A DNA stretch of 64,000 nt from UMGS1387 sp045539625 (GTDB lineage Bacteria; Bacillota; Clostridia; Oscillospirales; CAG-382), in contig JAZQFS010000025.1 of the NCBI GenBank assembly GCA_045539625.1, positions 22,785 through 86,784 of the forward strand, written 5' to 3'. Within the stretch, counting starts at the first letter, position 1, and every line of letters begins with the position of its first letter. A program made the translations under genes and the position numbers. Of the stretch, positions 7,919 through 16,934 are shown one piece after another. The notes under the pieces are model-generated. The model had not been told where the DNA came from and did not search any database. It saw nothing but the letters and a program-made list of their open reading frames with translations.

Positions 7919-10900
7919 ATGGTACTTGCAACAATAACGCGAAACCTTGATATGTTCACTTCCCATGCGTTTGTCAAAAGCACAGATGCAGGAAAGTGGG
8001 AGTATAAAATAGGGAAATATGTAGAGCAGGACAAGTATGAAATGCCCGACAACTGGCAGGAATACAAAAGCGGTATTATATTCAACACTGCAGATACATT
8101 TTTAGCAAGAATGACTTTTGTTCCCGAAGCTCCCAAGGAAGGTCAGTTTGCATACTTAAACATTGACACCGCAAATGGCTGTGAAGCTATCGTTAAAGTC
8201 AACGGTAAAAACTACGGCGGTATCAATTCAAGCGTGTTAAGAACAAGAATAGACCTTCCCGAAGAATGTTACGGCAAGGAAACAACCATTGAAATTGAAG
8301 TTTTTGCCAGCCATCATGCACGAGGCGATTTTGATACACGTCCTCTTCACAGTGCAAAATGGATAATTGCCGACAAGCTTATGTTTGACTTTCAGGAAAG
8401 CATAAAACTTATATGGGACATTTATAACTTTACAAAAAACCAGTATAAAAAGGATAAGCTCTACGACCTTATCGTTCATCTTATCAACGGCTGTGATCAG
8501 TCACTTACAGGCGAAGAATACCGTGACAACATTGCAGAGCTTTATGAAGAGCTGAAAGAAGGCTTAAAGAAAATCGGCTGCGACAACGATATGGGTCAGG
8601 TTGACCTTGTTGCATCAACTCACATTGATACTGCCTGGCTGTGGCAGTACAAAGATACCATTCGCAAGGCTTCAAGAAGTGCTCTTATCCAGATGCGTCT
8701 TATGGAAAGATATCCCGAATTCAAGTTCGGTTTGTCTCAGCCAAGCGTTTACAACTACATCAAGGAAAGCTATCCTGATGTTTTCGAGCAAATAAAGCAA
8801 AAGCACAAGGAAGGACAGTGGCTTCTTCTCGGTCCTATGTGGGTTGAAGGCGACCTTAACATATCGGGCGGTGAATCATTGGTAAGAGAATTCTTATACG
8901 GTCATCAGTTCTTCAACAAGGAATTCGGCACAACAAGCGACGTTTGCTGGATTCCCGACTCCTTCGGCTTCCCTGCAAGTCTTCCGCAGATATTCAGAAA
9001 GTGCGGAACAAACAGCTTCTTTACCACAAAGGTTCGCTGGCAGGCAGCTATTGAATTTCCTTACAGTGTATTTGAATGGGAGGGCATTGACGGAACAAAA
9101 ATCACCTCCTCCATTCCCGACCTCAAAGGCTACTACAACGGTCAGATTAAAGCAGAGCAGTTAATATACGCAAGTGAAAAGAACAAGCAAAAGGCGCTTC
9201 ACGACAAGGTTCTTATGCCTTACGGCTTCGGTGACGGAGGCGGCGGAGCTTCCGAGTTTATGCTTTCTTCCTACAGAAAGCTAAAGGAAATTCCCGGTCT
9301 TCCCAAAATCAACCTGACTACCGTTCCCGAATACTATGCCGACCTTGAAAAGAAGGCAGACAAGCTTCCCGTCTGGAAAGGCGAGTTATGTGTTGAAACC
9401 CATCAGGGTACATACACAACAATTGCAAAAAACAAGCGTGCAAACAGAATGGGTGAAATGGCTCTACGCCGTCTTGATCTTCTTGCCTGTATGGCGGGCA
9501 TCAAAACAGACAGCGATGAATACAGAGAAATCGTTAAAAACTGGAAGGATTTACTCCTTATGCAGTTCCATGACGTGCTTCCTGGCAGCTCCATCAATGC
9601 TGTTTATCAAGACACTGACAGAATGTACAAGGATTTGTTCGACTTTATTGACAAAGAGCAGTCAGTGCTTATTGACAAGGCTCTTAAGACTGAAAAAGAT
9701 GACGGCTGTGTTACGGTATTCAACCCCAATTCCTTTGCATCAACCTCTTATGTAAAAGTAGACAGCTCCTTCAAGGACTGTGTGCTGTCCGACGGTGTAA
9801 ACACGAGCAAGGTAATCCCCGACGGCAAGGGCGGATATGTATTCTATGCAGAAAACATTGACGGCTTTGGTACAAAGTCTTATTCAAAGGTAACCGCAGA
9901 ATGTGACAGCAACGCTGACGGCATAAAGCTCACACAGGCACTTGAAGGCTATCATGCAGAAACACCCTTCTTCAGCTTTGACATTCACGCAGACGGTACT
10001 TTACACAACTTCTTTGACAAATGTGAAAAAGTCACCTACTCATCAGGCGACGGTCTTAACAGCTACAGAGTCTACCGTGACGGTCCCGAACGTGAGGACG
10101 CCTGGAACATTGACAGGGATTTTAAATTACGTCCCGTCAATATGAATTGGCAGAACAGTGCTGAAATAATAGAAAACAACGGTGAAAGAGCTGTTGTCCG
10201 CATCACAAAGAAGGGTGAAAGAACAACCGTCACACAGGATATTGTGATTTATTCAAGGCTGAGAAAGGTTGACTTCTTATGTCACATCGACTGGCAGGAG
10301 AAGTACAGGCTCATGCAGGTAACCTTCCCTACAACGGTAAATGCTTCTCAGGCTTCCTATGAAATTGCTTACGGTATCTGCAAGCGTACAACCCATCCCA
10401 ACACTCCCGGTGAAAGATGGAAGCATGAATATGCCGCTCACCGTTTTGTGGACTTATCCGACGAAAAGAGAGGTGCGGCAGTTATCAACGACTGCAAGTA
10501 CGGTCACAATGCAATTGACGGCGAAATTACAATGACACTGTTCAGGAACACCGATTATCCTTCCAAGTTCCTTGATACAGGCGAACACGATTACGCCTAC
10601 TCATTCCTTCCCCACTCAGGCGGCATTTACGGCGGAGATGTTGCAAAGCAAGCTTATCTTTTCAACTCTCCCGTGATTTGCGTAAACGGAAAAGCTGACA
10701 TCAAGCCCATTATCACACTTTCCGATGACAGCTTATTCATTGACTGTGTAAAGCCCGCCGAGGACGGAAACGGAATAATTGTCCGAATGTATGAGCCTTA
10801 CGGCACTAGCGGAAGTGTTAAGGCGGCACTTTCGGGAACAGCCAAAATTTCAGAGGTTTCACCTCTTGAAGAAACGGTTGCAGCGCTTGGCAAGGCTGAC

Positions 10901-10960
10901 AGCTTTGATATAAGCTTTACTCCTTTTGAGATAAAGACATTCAGAATCGTTATAAAATAA
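7919..10960 (+). CDS. Alpha-mannosidase, glycoside hydrolase family 38 (long form)
   Basis: 1013-aa cytoplasmic enzyme (no signal peptide) that removes terminal alpha-mannosyl residues. GH38 landmarks: an N-terminal region of about 230 residues, then the zinc site THIDTAWLWQ (H235, D237), the nucleophile region CWIPDSFGFP (D347), GDGGGGASE and the second zinc-site region MQFHDVLPGSSI, followed by beta-rich C-terminal domains. It has the larger architecture with an N-terminal lectin-like region, unlike the shorter GH38 at 60184. It ends the operon that begins at 4255; GGAGG precedes ATG. The cytoplasmic location implies that imported mannosides are the substrate. Confidence 0.94.
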   Translation: MVLATITRNLDMFTSHAFVKSTDAGKWEYKIGKYVEQDKYEMPDNWQEYKSGIIFNTADTFLARMTFVPEAPKEGQFAYLNIDTANGCEAIVKVNGKNYGGINSSVLRTRIDLPEECYGKETTIEIEVFASHHARGDFDTRPLHSAKWIIADKLMFDFQESIKLIWDIYNFTKNQYKKDKLYDLIVHLINGCDQSLTGEEYRDNIAELYEELKEGLKKIGCDNDMGQVDLVASTHIDTAWLWQYKDTIRKASRSALIQMRLMERYPEFKFGLSQPSVYNYIKESYPDVFEQIKQKHKEGQWLLLGPMWVEGDLNISGGESLVREFLYGHQFFNKEFGTTSDVCWIPDSFGFPASLPQIFRKCGTNSFFTTKVRWQAAIEFPYSVFEWEGIDGTKITSSIPDLKGYYNGQIKAEQLIYASEKNKQKALHDKVLMPYGFGDGGGGASEFMLSSYRKLKEIPGLPKINLTTVPEYYADLEKKADKLPVWKGELCVETHQGTYTTIAKNKRANRMGEMALRRLDLLACMAGIKTDSDEYREIVKNWKDLLLMQFHDVLPGSSINAVYQDTDRMYKDLFDFIDKEQSVLIDKALKTEKDDGCVTVFNPNSFASTSYVKVDSSFKDCVLSDGVNTSKVIPDGKGGYVFYAENIDGFGTKSYSKVTAECDSNADGIKLTQALEGYHAETPFFSFDIHADGTLHNFFDKCEKVTYSSGDGLNSYRVYRDGPEREDAWNIDRDFKLRPVNMNWQNSAEIIENNGERAVVRITKKGERTTVTQDIVIYSRLRKVDFLCHIDWQEKYRLMQVTFPTTVNASQASYEIAYGICKRTTHPNTPGERWKHEYAAHRFVDLSDEKRGAAVINDCKYGHNAIDGEITMTLFRNTDYPSKFLDTGEHDYAYSFLPHSGGIYGGDVAKQAYLFNSPVICVNGKADIKPIITLSDDSLFIDCVKPAEDGNGIIVRMYEPYGTSGSVKAALSGTAKISEVSPLEETVAALGKADSFDISFTPFEIKTFRIVIK

Positions 10961-10966
10961 ACCAAA

Positions 10967-10998
10967 ACAGGGCATCTCATAAGAGATGTCCCGTGTTT
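10967..10998 (+). terminator. Terminator after the GH38 operon
   Basis: Imperfect hairpin: 9-bp stem GGGCATCTC with GAGATGTCC around ATAA, continued by a partly paired CA/TG and followed by TTTA. Confidence 0.7.
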
Positions 10999-11004
10999 AT
11001 ACGC

Positions 11005-11033
11005 AAAAAAGGTACGGACAAGCCGTACCTTTC
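11005..11033 (-). terminator. Terminator of the efp/CD1247-like unit
   Basis: Perfect 7-bp stem GGTACGG/CCGTACC, loop ACAAG. On the minus strand it is followed by six T. Confidence 0.85.
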
Positions 11034-11050
11034 TTTAATCTTTATTGGAA

Positions 11051-11368
11051 TTATTCTTCCTCTGCAAGCTTGCAACCTGCACAGTCTTCTGCATCGCAGT
11101 CGCCGCACTCTTCGTAGAAGCCTTCGTCATCATCGTAGTAATCGTCGTCTTCAAAAAGCTCGCTTTCTACGTCGCCGAGGTCTGCGTCAAGCTCGTCACA
11201 GTATTCATAAAGTGCATCTACATCATCATAGATAAGCTCGATTTCGTCTGCCATATCGTCAAGAATGTCAACGATTGCAGAGATAACCTTGCCTTCCTTT
11301 GTAGTTACATCAAATTCCATGCCTTCCATAAGGCCTTTGAGGTGAGCTACCTTATTCTTGATTTCCAT
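11051..11368 (-). CDS. Acidic CD1247 N-terminal-domain-like protein
   Basis: 105 aa, extremely acidic. The N-terminal part (VAHLKGLMEGMEFD, then GKVISAIVDILDDMADEI) matches my memory of the conserved N-terminal domain of clostridial CD1247-type proteins, predicted to be a helical pair. The C terminus is a poly-acidic run followed by a cluster of cysteines (ECGDCDAEDCAGC) that could bind metal. Full-length relatives usually carry a zinc-ribbon domain here; this copy has only a short Cys tail. It lies downstream of efp and an M24 peptidase, the usual clostridial neighbourhood. Function unknown. Confidence 0.7.
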   Translation of the reverse strand: MEIKNKVAHLKGLMEGMEFDVTTKEGKVISAIVDILDDMADEIELIYDDVDALYEYCDELDADLGDVESELFEDDDYYDDDEGFYEECGDCDAEDCAGCKLAEEE

Positions 11369-11487
11369 AATTCTAACCTCTCTTTCAATAGTTAGTTTCT
11401 GTAAGGGGTTTCTGTTACTTTTCTTGAAAGAAAAGCAATGCTCTTAAGAGTACTCTGTTTTCTTTTCAGCAAAGAAAAAGCAAGAAG

Positions 11488-12045
11488 TTAAGCTCTTTCG
11501 AGATATTCGCCTGTTCTGGTATCGATCTTAAGAACGTCACCGATGTTGATGAAGAGGGGTACCTTGATTGTAGCGCCTGTTTCAAGAGTAGCGGGCTTTG
11601 TAGCACCCTGAGCTGTATCACCCTTGAAGCCGGGCTCTGTTTCGGCAACCTCGAGTTCAACGAACATAGGAGGTTCAACGGAAATAACTGTTCCCTTGTA
11701 GGAAACAACCTTACACATCATTTCTTCCTTAACGAACTTGAAAGCATCGCCGAGCTTATCGGAATCGATAGGAGTCTGTTCATAGCTTTCCATATCCATA
11801 AAGTAGTAAAGCTCGCCGTCAGTATAAAGATACTGCATATCCTTTCTTTCAACAACTGCAAGAGGATACTTGTCAGTGGGGTTGAAAGTCTTTTCAATAA
11901 CTGAGCCTGTAACAACGTTTCTGAGCTTTGTTCTTACGAAAGCCGCACCCTTACCGGGCTTAACGTGCTGGAATTCAATTATCTGCATAACGCTGCCTTC
12001 CATGTCAAAGGTAACGCCGTTTCTGAAATCGCCTGCTGTAACCAT
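11488..12045 (-). CDS. efp: Translation elongation factor P
   Basis: 185-aa factor that relieves ribosomes stalled at polyproline. It starts MVTAGDFRNG, and the tip loop VKPGKGAAFVRTKLRN places the modifiable lysine at position 32, the same as in Bacillus EF-P. The C-terminal OB domain with GDVLKIDTRTGEYLERA is complete. The start is ATG 12045, 8 bases after GGAGG; upstream codons in the same frame have no ribosome site. A strong promoter at 12101 drives it with the acidic protein downstream. No lysine-modification gene (epmA/ymfI type) is adjacent. Confidence 0.96.
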   Translation of the reverse strand: MVTAGDFRNGVTFDMEGSVMQIIEFQHVKPGKGAAFVRTKLRNVVTGSVIEKTFNPTDKYPLAVVERKDMQYLYTDGELYYFMDMESYEQTPIDSDKLGDAFKFVKEEMMCKVVSYKGTVISVEPPMFVELEVAETEPGFKGDTAQGATKPATLETGATIKVPLFINIGDVLKIDTRTGEYLERA

Positions 12046-12100
12046 TTGTATTTTCCTCCAAATTTTCAAAAATTGCATTTCTGCATAAATTTACTATGTA

Positions 12101-12129
12101 ATTATACCACACAAACATTTACATTTCAA
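12101..12129 (-). promoter_or_regulatory. Promoter of efp
   Basis: On the minus strand: TTGAAA, 17-bp spacer, perfect TATAAT, about 56 bases before the efp start. Confidence 0.85.
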
Positions 12130-12170
12130 GTGGTTTTAGCAAAAAAATGCACTCTTTCCTCACTTTTTTA

Positions 12171-13262
12171 TCAGATAATCATAAGCTCTTTTGGGCTTTC
12201 AGTGAGATTTTTGCATCCGTTATCTGTAAGATACACAATATCTTCAATTCTTACGCCATACTGTCCTTCAAGGTAAATACCCGGCTCCACCGAAATTACA
12301 ACACCCGACGGTACCACATTCTCTGCATTGGGCGAGAAATTTGGAGACTCGTGTATTTCAAGTCCCAGACTGTGTCCCAAAGAATGACCGAATGCCCCCT
12401 CAAAGCCTGCCGTATCGATAACATCTCTTGCCGCCTTATCTGCGTCACCTGATTTTATACCGCCGTGTACGGCAGAAAGTGCTGAAAGCTGTGCTTTAAG
12501 AGTGGTATTGTACACTTTCTTCATATCTTCATCGGGCTTACCTATGCACACGGTTCTTGTCATATCCGAGCAGTAACCGTCAAATCTTGCACCGAAATCC
12601 ATGGTGAGAAAACCCTTTGCCACGGGAATATTTTCGGGTACGCCGTGTGGCAAAGAGGATTTGCTTCCCGACACGGCAATAGTGTTGAAGGCAAGACCGT
12701 CGGCACCGTTTTTCAGCATATAATAGTCCATTTCAAGCTGAAGTGCCTTTTCGGTAAAGTCCTTTTTACCTATATTATCGGCTATAAAATCTACAATATA
12801 GCTATAGGTTTTATCGGTGATGCTCTGAGCCTTTTTTATTTTTTCAAGCTCATCTTGTGTTTTGATAGCTCTGACACAAGCGAAAATATCCGAGCCTCCC
12901 GTTTTAAGGTCAGCAAAATCAAAGACCTTACAATAGTGCAGATATCTGTCATAGCTTAAGCTTTTATCTTCAATCAGAATCTCACCACAGCCGTCAAGCA
13001 TACTTTTAAGCTGAAGCATCGCCTTATGTGTCTGGCGTTCAATAACAATTTCGCCGTCTATTATCCCCTGCTTTTGCTTGATGCACGCCGATTCATAGTA
13101 GCGTGAGTCTGTCATATAAGTGATTTTTCCGTCACGTATCACAACAAAGCCGTCAGATGAATTGAAGCCTGTCACATATCTTCTGTTTACAGGCGAAGTA
13201 ACAAGCATTGCATCTGCCTTTTGGCTGACAGCATCACAAAGCTTTTTTATATTATCCTTCAT
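12171..13262 (-). CDS. M24-family Xaa-Pro peptidase
   Basis: 363-aa metallopeptidase of the pita-bread fold, cytoplasmic, releasing the residue before proline. The N-terminal creatinase-like domain occupies about residues 1-130. Metal ligands are visible in LTMDFGARFDGYCSDMTRT (two Asp), GHSLGHSLGLEIHE (His), ISVEPGIY (Glu) and GVRIEDIV (Glu). The length is that of bacterial Xaa-Pro dipeptidase/aminopeptidase. GGAGG precedes ATG. Its start lies 2 bases after the stop of the Nfo-like gene, so the two are cotranscribed; efp downstream has its own promoter. Confidence 0.92.
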   Translation of the reverse strand: MKDNIKKLCDAVSQKADAMLVTSPVNRRYVTGFNSSDGFVVIRDGKITYMTDSRYYESACIKQKQGIIDGEIVIERQTHKAMLQLKSMLDGCGEILIEDKSLSYDRYLHYCKVFDFADLKTGGSDIFACVRAIKTQDELEKIKKAQSITDKTYSYIVDFIADNIGKKDFTEKALQLEMDYYMLKNGADGLAFNTIAVSGSKSSLPHGVPENIPVAKGFLTMDFGARFDGYCSDMTRTVCIGKPDEDMKKVYNTTLKAQLSALSAVHGGIKSGDADKAARDVIDTAGFEGAFGHSLGHSLGLEIHESPNFSPNAENVVPSGVVISVEPGIYLEGQYGVRIEDIVYLTDNGCKNLTESPKELMII

Positions 13263-13264
13263 TT

Positions 13265-14125
13265 CTACGCCTCCGTACTGTCATAATATTTTTTCATTGA
13301 CAGTGCATCCTCTGCCTGTGTGCCGTCGGATTCGCAGATAAAGGTGGGGGCTACGCCCAAATCCTTCACCGCCTGCATAAGAGGCTGATATTCGGGACCA
13401 AACTGAGTATCCTCAAAGGTAAGGTGTCTCTTTTCGCCGCCCTGAGTATACTCTATCTTTGAAAAATGGCAATGGAGATTCTGTGCTGCCTCGGGACTTA
13501 CGCCCTTTGCAATTCTGTCAAACACTCTCTTATAATCGTCTGCCGTCACAAACACACCGCCCATCTCACGTGCATTCATATGACCGAAGTCTACAACAGG
13601 CACAACCGTTTTATCAACAGAGCACATATCTATAACTTCATCCAGCGTGCCAAACTGATTGACCTTACCCATAGTTTCGATTCCCAGATCAAAGCCGTAA
13701 AGTCCTGCCTCGTGAAGTCTGTCTATGGCATAGCGAAGTGCGTCCTTTGCGTAAACCGCAGCTGTTTCTCTTGGGATTTTCGCACAGGAGCCTGCATGGA
13801 TAACAATTGTTTTACCGCCCATTAATTTAAGTGCCGCCGCACTGTCAAGGATATACTTTGAGCTGTTCTTGCGCTTTTCTTCTTCAACAGAAGACAGAGA
13901 GATGAAGTAAGGTGCGTGGATTGACAGGCTGATACCCGCTTCCTTTGCATTTATTCCCAACGCCTCAAAGGTTTTAATGCTGCCGGGCACGCCTCTTCCC
14001 GCCTCATATTCATAAGCATCAAGTCCGAAATTCTTTACCCACTGCGGAGCATCGGGTGTAGTTCTTTTTTTATCGGCGTTGAAGGAATCGCTGTTTCCTC
14101 CGGGGCCGAACAACGGTCTTGCCAT
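13265..14125 (-). CDS. Endonuclease IV-like TIM-barrel protein
   Basis: 286 aa, similar in layout to endonuclease IV (Nfo), which cuts DNA at abasic sites with three zinc ions. Segments ending in likely metal ligands: LSIHAPYF, IVIHAG, LGIETMGK, PVVDFGHMNAR, LHCHFSKIEY and FICESDG. The protein belongs to the AP-endonuclease-2 superfamily, which also contains sugar isomerases, so a repair role is likely but not certain. AAGGAA precedes ATG. Directly followed by the M24 peptidase gene. Confidence 0.78.
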   Translation of the reverse strand: MARPLFGPGGNSDSFNADKKRTTPDAPQWVKNFGLDAYEYEAGRGVPGSIKTFEALGINAKEAGISLSIHAPYFISLSSVEEEKRKNSSKYILDSAAALKLMGGKTIVIHAGSCAKIPRETAAVYAKDALRYAIDRLHEAGLYGFDLGIETMGKVNQFGTLDEVIDMCSVDKTVVPVVDFGHMNAREMGGVFVTADDYKRVFDRIAKGVSPEAAQNLHCHFSKIEYTQGGEKRHLTFEDTQFGPEYQPLMQAVKDLGVAPTFICESDGTQAEDALSMKKYYDSTEA

Positions 14126-14155
14126 AATAGTTTACCGTTCCTTTCCTAAAAGTGC

Positions 14156-14180
14156 AAAAAAGGGCGGATTGCTCCGCCCT
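14156..14180 (-). terminator. Terminator of the cmk-plsC-ispH operon
   Basis: Perfect 8-bp stem AGGGCGGA/TCCGCCCT with a 4-base loop; six T follow on the minus strand. Confidence 0.9.
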
Positions 14181-14197
14181 CTTTATGTTATGTGCAA

Positions 14198-16309
14198 TTA
14201 TTCTGCTGCTTCTTCGGTAGCTTCTGCTACTGCTTCTTCAGCGGCTTCTTCAACTACTGCTTCTTCTTCGGGTTCGAGAAGTGCACGCATTGAGAGGCTT
14301 ACACGCTTTGCTTCGTAATCGATAGCTGTAATCTTAGCTGTTACAACATCACCTACGTTAAGCTCGTCAGCGGGCTTTGCGATCTTCTTGTTGGAGATCT
14401 GTGAAATGTGGATAAGACCGTCGATACCGGGGATGATTTCAGCAAATGCGCCGAAGGGTGTAAGACCTACAACCTTAGCTTCTACTACATCGCCTTCGTT
14501 ATACTTTTCGGAAAGGATTACCCAAGGATTTTCTGCATCAACCTTGTAGCCGAGAGAAATTCTCTTGTTTTCCTTATCGAGAGCCTTGATGAATACGTCG
14601 ATTTCGTCGCCAACGCTTACAACTTCGGAAGGATTCTTGATTCTCTTCCAGCTGAGTTCGCTTACGTGAACCATACCGTCAACACCGCCAAGGTCAACAA
14701 ATGCACCGTAATTGGTGATGGACTTAACCTTACCTGTGAACTTCTGGCCTTCGTATACGCCTTCCCAGAACTTAGCTTCTGCTGCTTCTCTTTCAACTCT
14801 TGCTGCAGCTCTCATCGAGCCTACAACACGCTTTCTTGCCTTCTCAACGCTGATAATCTTGAAGGAAACGGTCTGTCCCATGAATACCTGAAGATCCTTT
14901 TCTTCGTAAGGTGTTTCGCTTCTGGGAAGAGTTGTCTGTGAAATCGGGATAAATACTCTTACATTCTTTGCGAGAACTGCGATACCGCCCTTGGTGGTTT
15001 CTACAACCTTACCCTCAAGGATTTCGCCGTTTGCTTCGCATTCTTCGATAACATCCCAATACTTAGCAGCGTCAATCTTTGTCTTGGAAAGAAGAACTGT
15101 GCCTTCTACGTCGTTGGACTTAACTACTACTGCTTCGATTTCATCGTCAACCTTAACGATGTCTTCGAGCTTTGCGGATGAGTCCATTGTCATTTCTGCG
15201 AAAGGAATGATACCTGTGTATTTTACACCGAGGTCAAGCTGTACCTCAGTAGGTGTAACTGCTGTTACAATACCCTTTACGGTTTCTCCTGTGCGAAGTC
15301 TTCTGAAGGACGCGTCAAGCATCTCCTCAAAGCTCATGCTGTCATTGATTTCTGTGTTCTGCATTTTGTTTGTTTCACCGGAATTAAGTATTTGCAATAC
15401 TCCGGCTTTTACCTCCTCTAATATATCATCGGGTGTTGATGCACCCGCTGTTATCCCTACGGTGAAAAACTTGGATTGCTGCGAGTCTTTACTGTTATAC
15501 AGCCTAAGCAGCCCGCTTTTGTCCAGCTCATCAGCCTTTTCCACAAGAAACGTACCCTCGCAGAAGCCTGACGCTATATCAAACAGCTTTTTCGTGTTTG
15601 AGCTTTTACGTCCGCCTACCACAAGCACACAGTCACTTTGTGAAGCAATGCTGACAACCTCATTTTGTCTTTTTTCCGTAACACTACATATTGTATCAAA
15701 TATTTTTGAATTTGTATATAGTTTTTCCGCAACTTTCTGACAATTTACATATTTTTCATTATTATATGTGGTTTGTGACGTCAGCACGAAACATTCTTCA
15801 TTGTTTGTTAATTTTTCTTTTACAGTTTCAAGCAACTCATCACTGTCTGAGCACACAACCGCCCGGCAGTGGGAGTAGCTTTTTGTTCCAATTACCTCAG
15901 GGTGAGCCTTATCACCCATTATTACACACAGCTTTGCATCGGCTGTGTTTTTATCCACGATATCATGTATTCTCAGAACATAGGGACAGGTAGCATCAAC
16001 ATATTCAAAGCCTGCTTTGTCAAGATATTCCACAAGCTCTTTTTTCACGCCGTGAGCACGTACAACAAGAATTACCTCGTCTTTATGTGCTTCAAGGCTT
16101 TGAAGCTCTTCTTCCTCAATGCAGAAAATATTGTCCTTTTCAAGGCGTTCAAGAAACACACCGTTATGTATAAGCTCGCCTATTGAGTAAATTCGTTTAC
16201 CCGTCTTTTTTCTAAGTTCAAGTACCGTATCCACCGCACGTCTTACACCAAAGCAAAAGCCCGCATTTTCGGCACACAGCACTCTGACAGCACGTTTACT
16301 TTCTGCCAT
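14198..16309 (-). CDS. ispH: IspH fused to four S1 RNA-binding domains
   Basis: 703-aa bifunctional protein. Residues 1 to about 310 are 4-hydroxy-3-methylbut-2-enyl diphosphate reductase, the last enzyme of the MEP isoprenoid pathway; the [4Fe-4S] cysteines are C19, C108 and C208, with RAHGV, AHPEV and TSQTTYN substrate motifs. Residues about 343-410, 430-500, 522-590 and 604-675 are four S1 repeats; the last two have the clear GAFVDLGGVDGMVHVSEL pattern of ribosomal protein S1. The C terminus is a Glu/Ala tail. This fusion is known in Clostridia. Its start overlaps plsC by 14 bases. Confidence 0.96.
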   Translation of the reverse strand: MAESKRAVRVLCAENAGFCFGVRRAVDTVLELRKKTGKRIYSIGELIHNGVFLERLEKDNIFCIEEEELQSLEAHKDEVILVVRAHGVKKELVEYLDKAGFEYVDATCPYVLRIHDIVDKNTADAKLCVIMGDKAHPEVIGTKSYSHCRAVVCSDSDELLETVKEKLTNNEECFVLTSQTTYNNEKYVNCQKVAEKLYTNSKIFDTICSVTEKRQNEVVSIASQSDCVLVVGGRKSSNTKKLFDIASGFCEGTFLVEKADELDKSGLLRLYNSKDSQQSKFFTVGITAGASTPDDILEEVKAGVLQILNSGETNKMQNTEINDSMSFEEMLDASFRRLRTGETVKGIVTAVTPTEVQLDLGVKYTGIIPFAEMTMDSSAKLEDIVKVDDEIEAVVVKSNDVEGTVLLSKTKIDAAKYWDVIEECEANGEILEGKVVETTKGGIAVLAKNVRVFIPISQTTLPRSETPYEEKDLQVFMGQTVSFKIISVEKARKRVVGSMRAAARVEREAAEAKFWEGVYEGQKFTGKVKSITNYGAFVDLGGVDGMVHVSELSWKRIKNPSEVVSVGDEIDVFIKALDKENKRISLGYKVDAENPWVILSEKYNEGDVVEAKVVGLTPFGAFAEIIPGIDGLIHISQISNKKIAKPADELNVGDVVTAKITAIDYEAKRVSLSMRALLEPEEEAVVEEAAEEAVAEATEEAAE

Positions 16310-16934
16310 TGCTCATATCCTCTGCCTTTTTACAGCCGTCACATACTCGTGCAAAAACATCCGCCGCAACTCTTTCGTATTCTTCCCTTGATGAATCTGC
16401 GATATTCAGGCTGTCATAGCTCATCGGCTCGCCGATTACAACATAAACCTTTCTGAAAAGCTTTACCGTATAATTCTTGGTGTATATGCTTATGGGAAGA
16501 ACGGTTGCCTTTGTGTGCTTTGTTATCATTGAAATGCCGTTTTTAACCTCGGTATTTTCAGGCGATACGCCGGGATAACGTGTTCCTTGCGGGAACATAA
16601 AAATACTTCCTCCCGACTTTAAAATACTCAGAATTGTTCTCATTGCCATAAGGTCGCTTGCTCCTCGGTCTATAGGCTGAGCACCCAGCGCTTTAAGCAA
16701 GCCTCTGAGCACGGGAACATCGAAAAGCTCCTTTTTCGCGACAAAGGTAATAGGTCTTTTGGTGCTTACGGCAAGAATTACCGCATCCCAGTTTGACATA
16801 TGGTTGGCACAGTAAATCGCAGGTCCGTCAAACTTTTCATTTTCCTTGCCTACAACCTTTACACGGAACAGCAGCTTAAACACACCGCCGAGAAGCCATG
16901 TAACAAAATTATAAAACCACATTGATTTTTTCAT
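16296..16934 (-). CDS. plsC: 1-acyl-sn-glycerol-3-phosphate acyltransferase
   Basis: 212-aa membrane-associated enzyme that adds the second acyl chain to make phosphatidic acid. One N-terminal hydrophobic segment, then the catalytic HX4D box CANHMSNWDAVI. The third motif reads FPQGTRYPG, with Gln where most members have Glu. It overlaps cmk upstream by 26 bases and ispH downstream by 14 bases. The order cmk-plsC-ispH is a common clostridial arrangement. Confidence 0.93.
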   Translation of the reverse strand: MKKSMWFYNFVTWLLGGVFKLLFRVKVVGKENEKFDGPAIYCANHMSNWDAVILAVSTKRPITFVAKKELFDVPVLRGLLKALGAQPIDRGASDLMAMRTILSILKSGGSIFMFPQGTRYPGVSPENTEVKNGISMITKHTKATVLPISIYTKNYTVKLFRKVYVVIGEPMSYDSLNIADSSREEYERVAADVFARVCDGCKKAEDMSNGRK

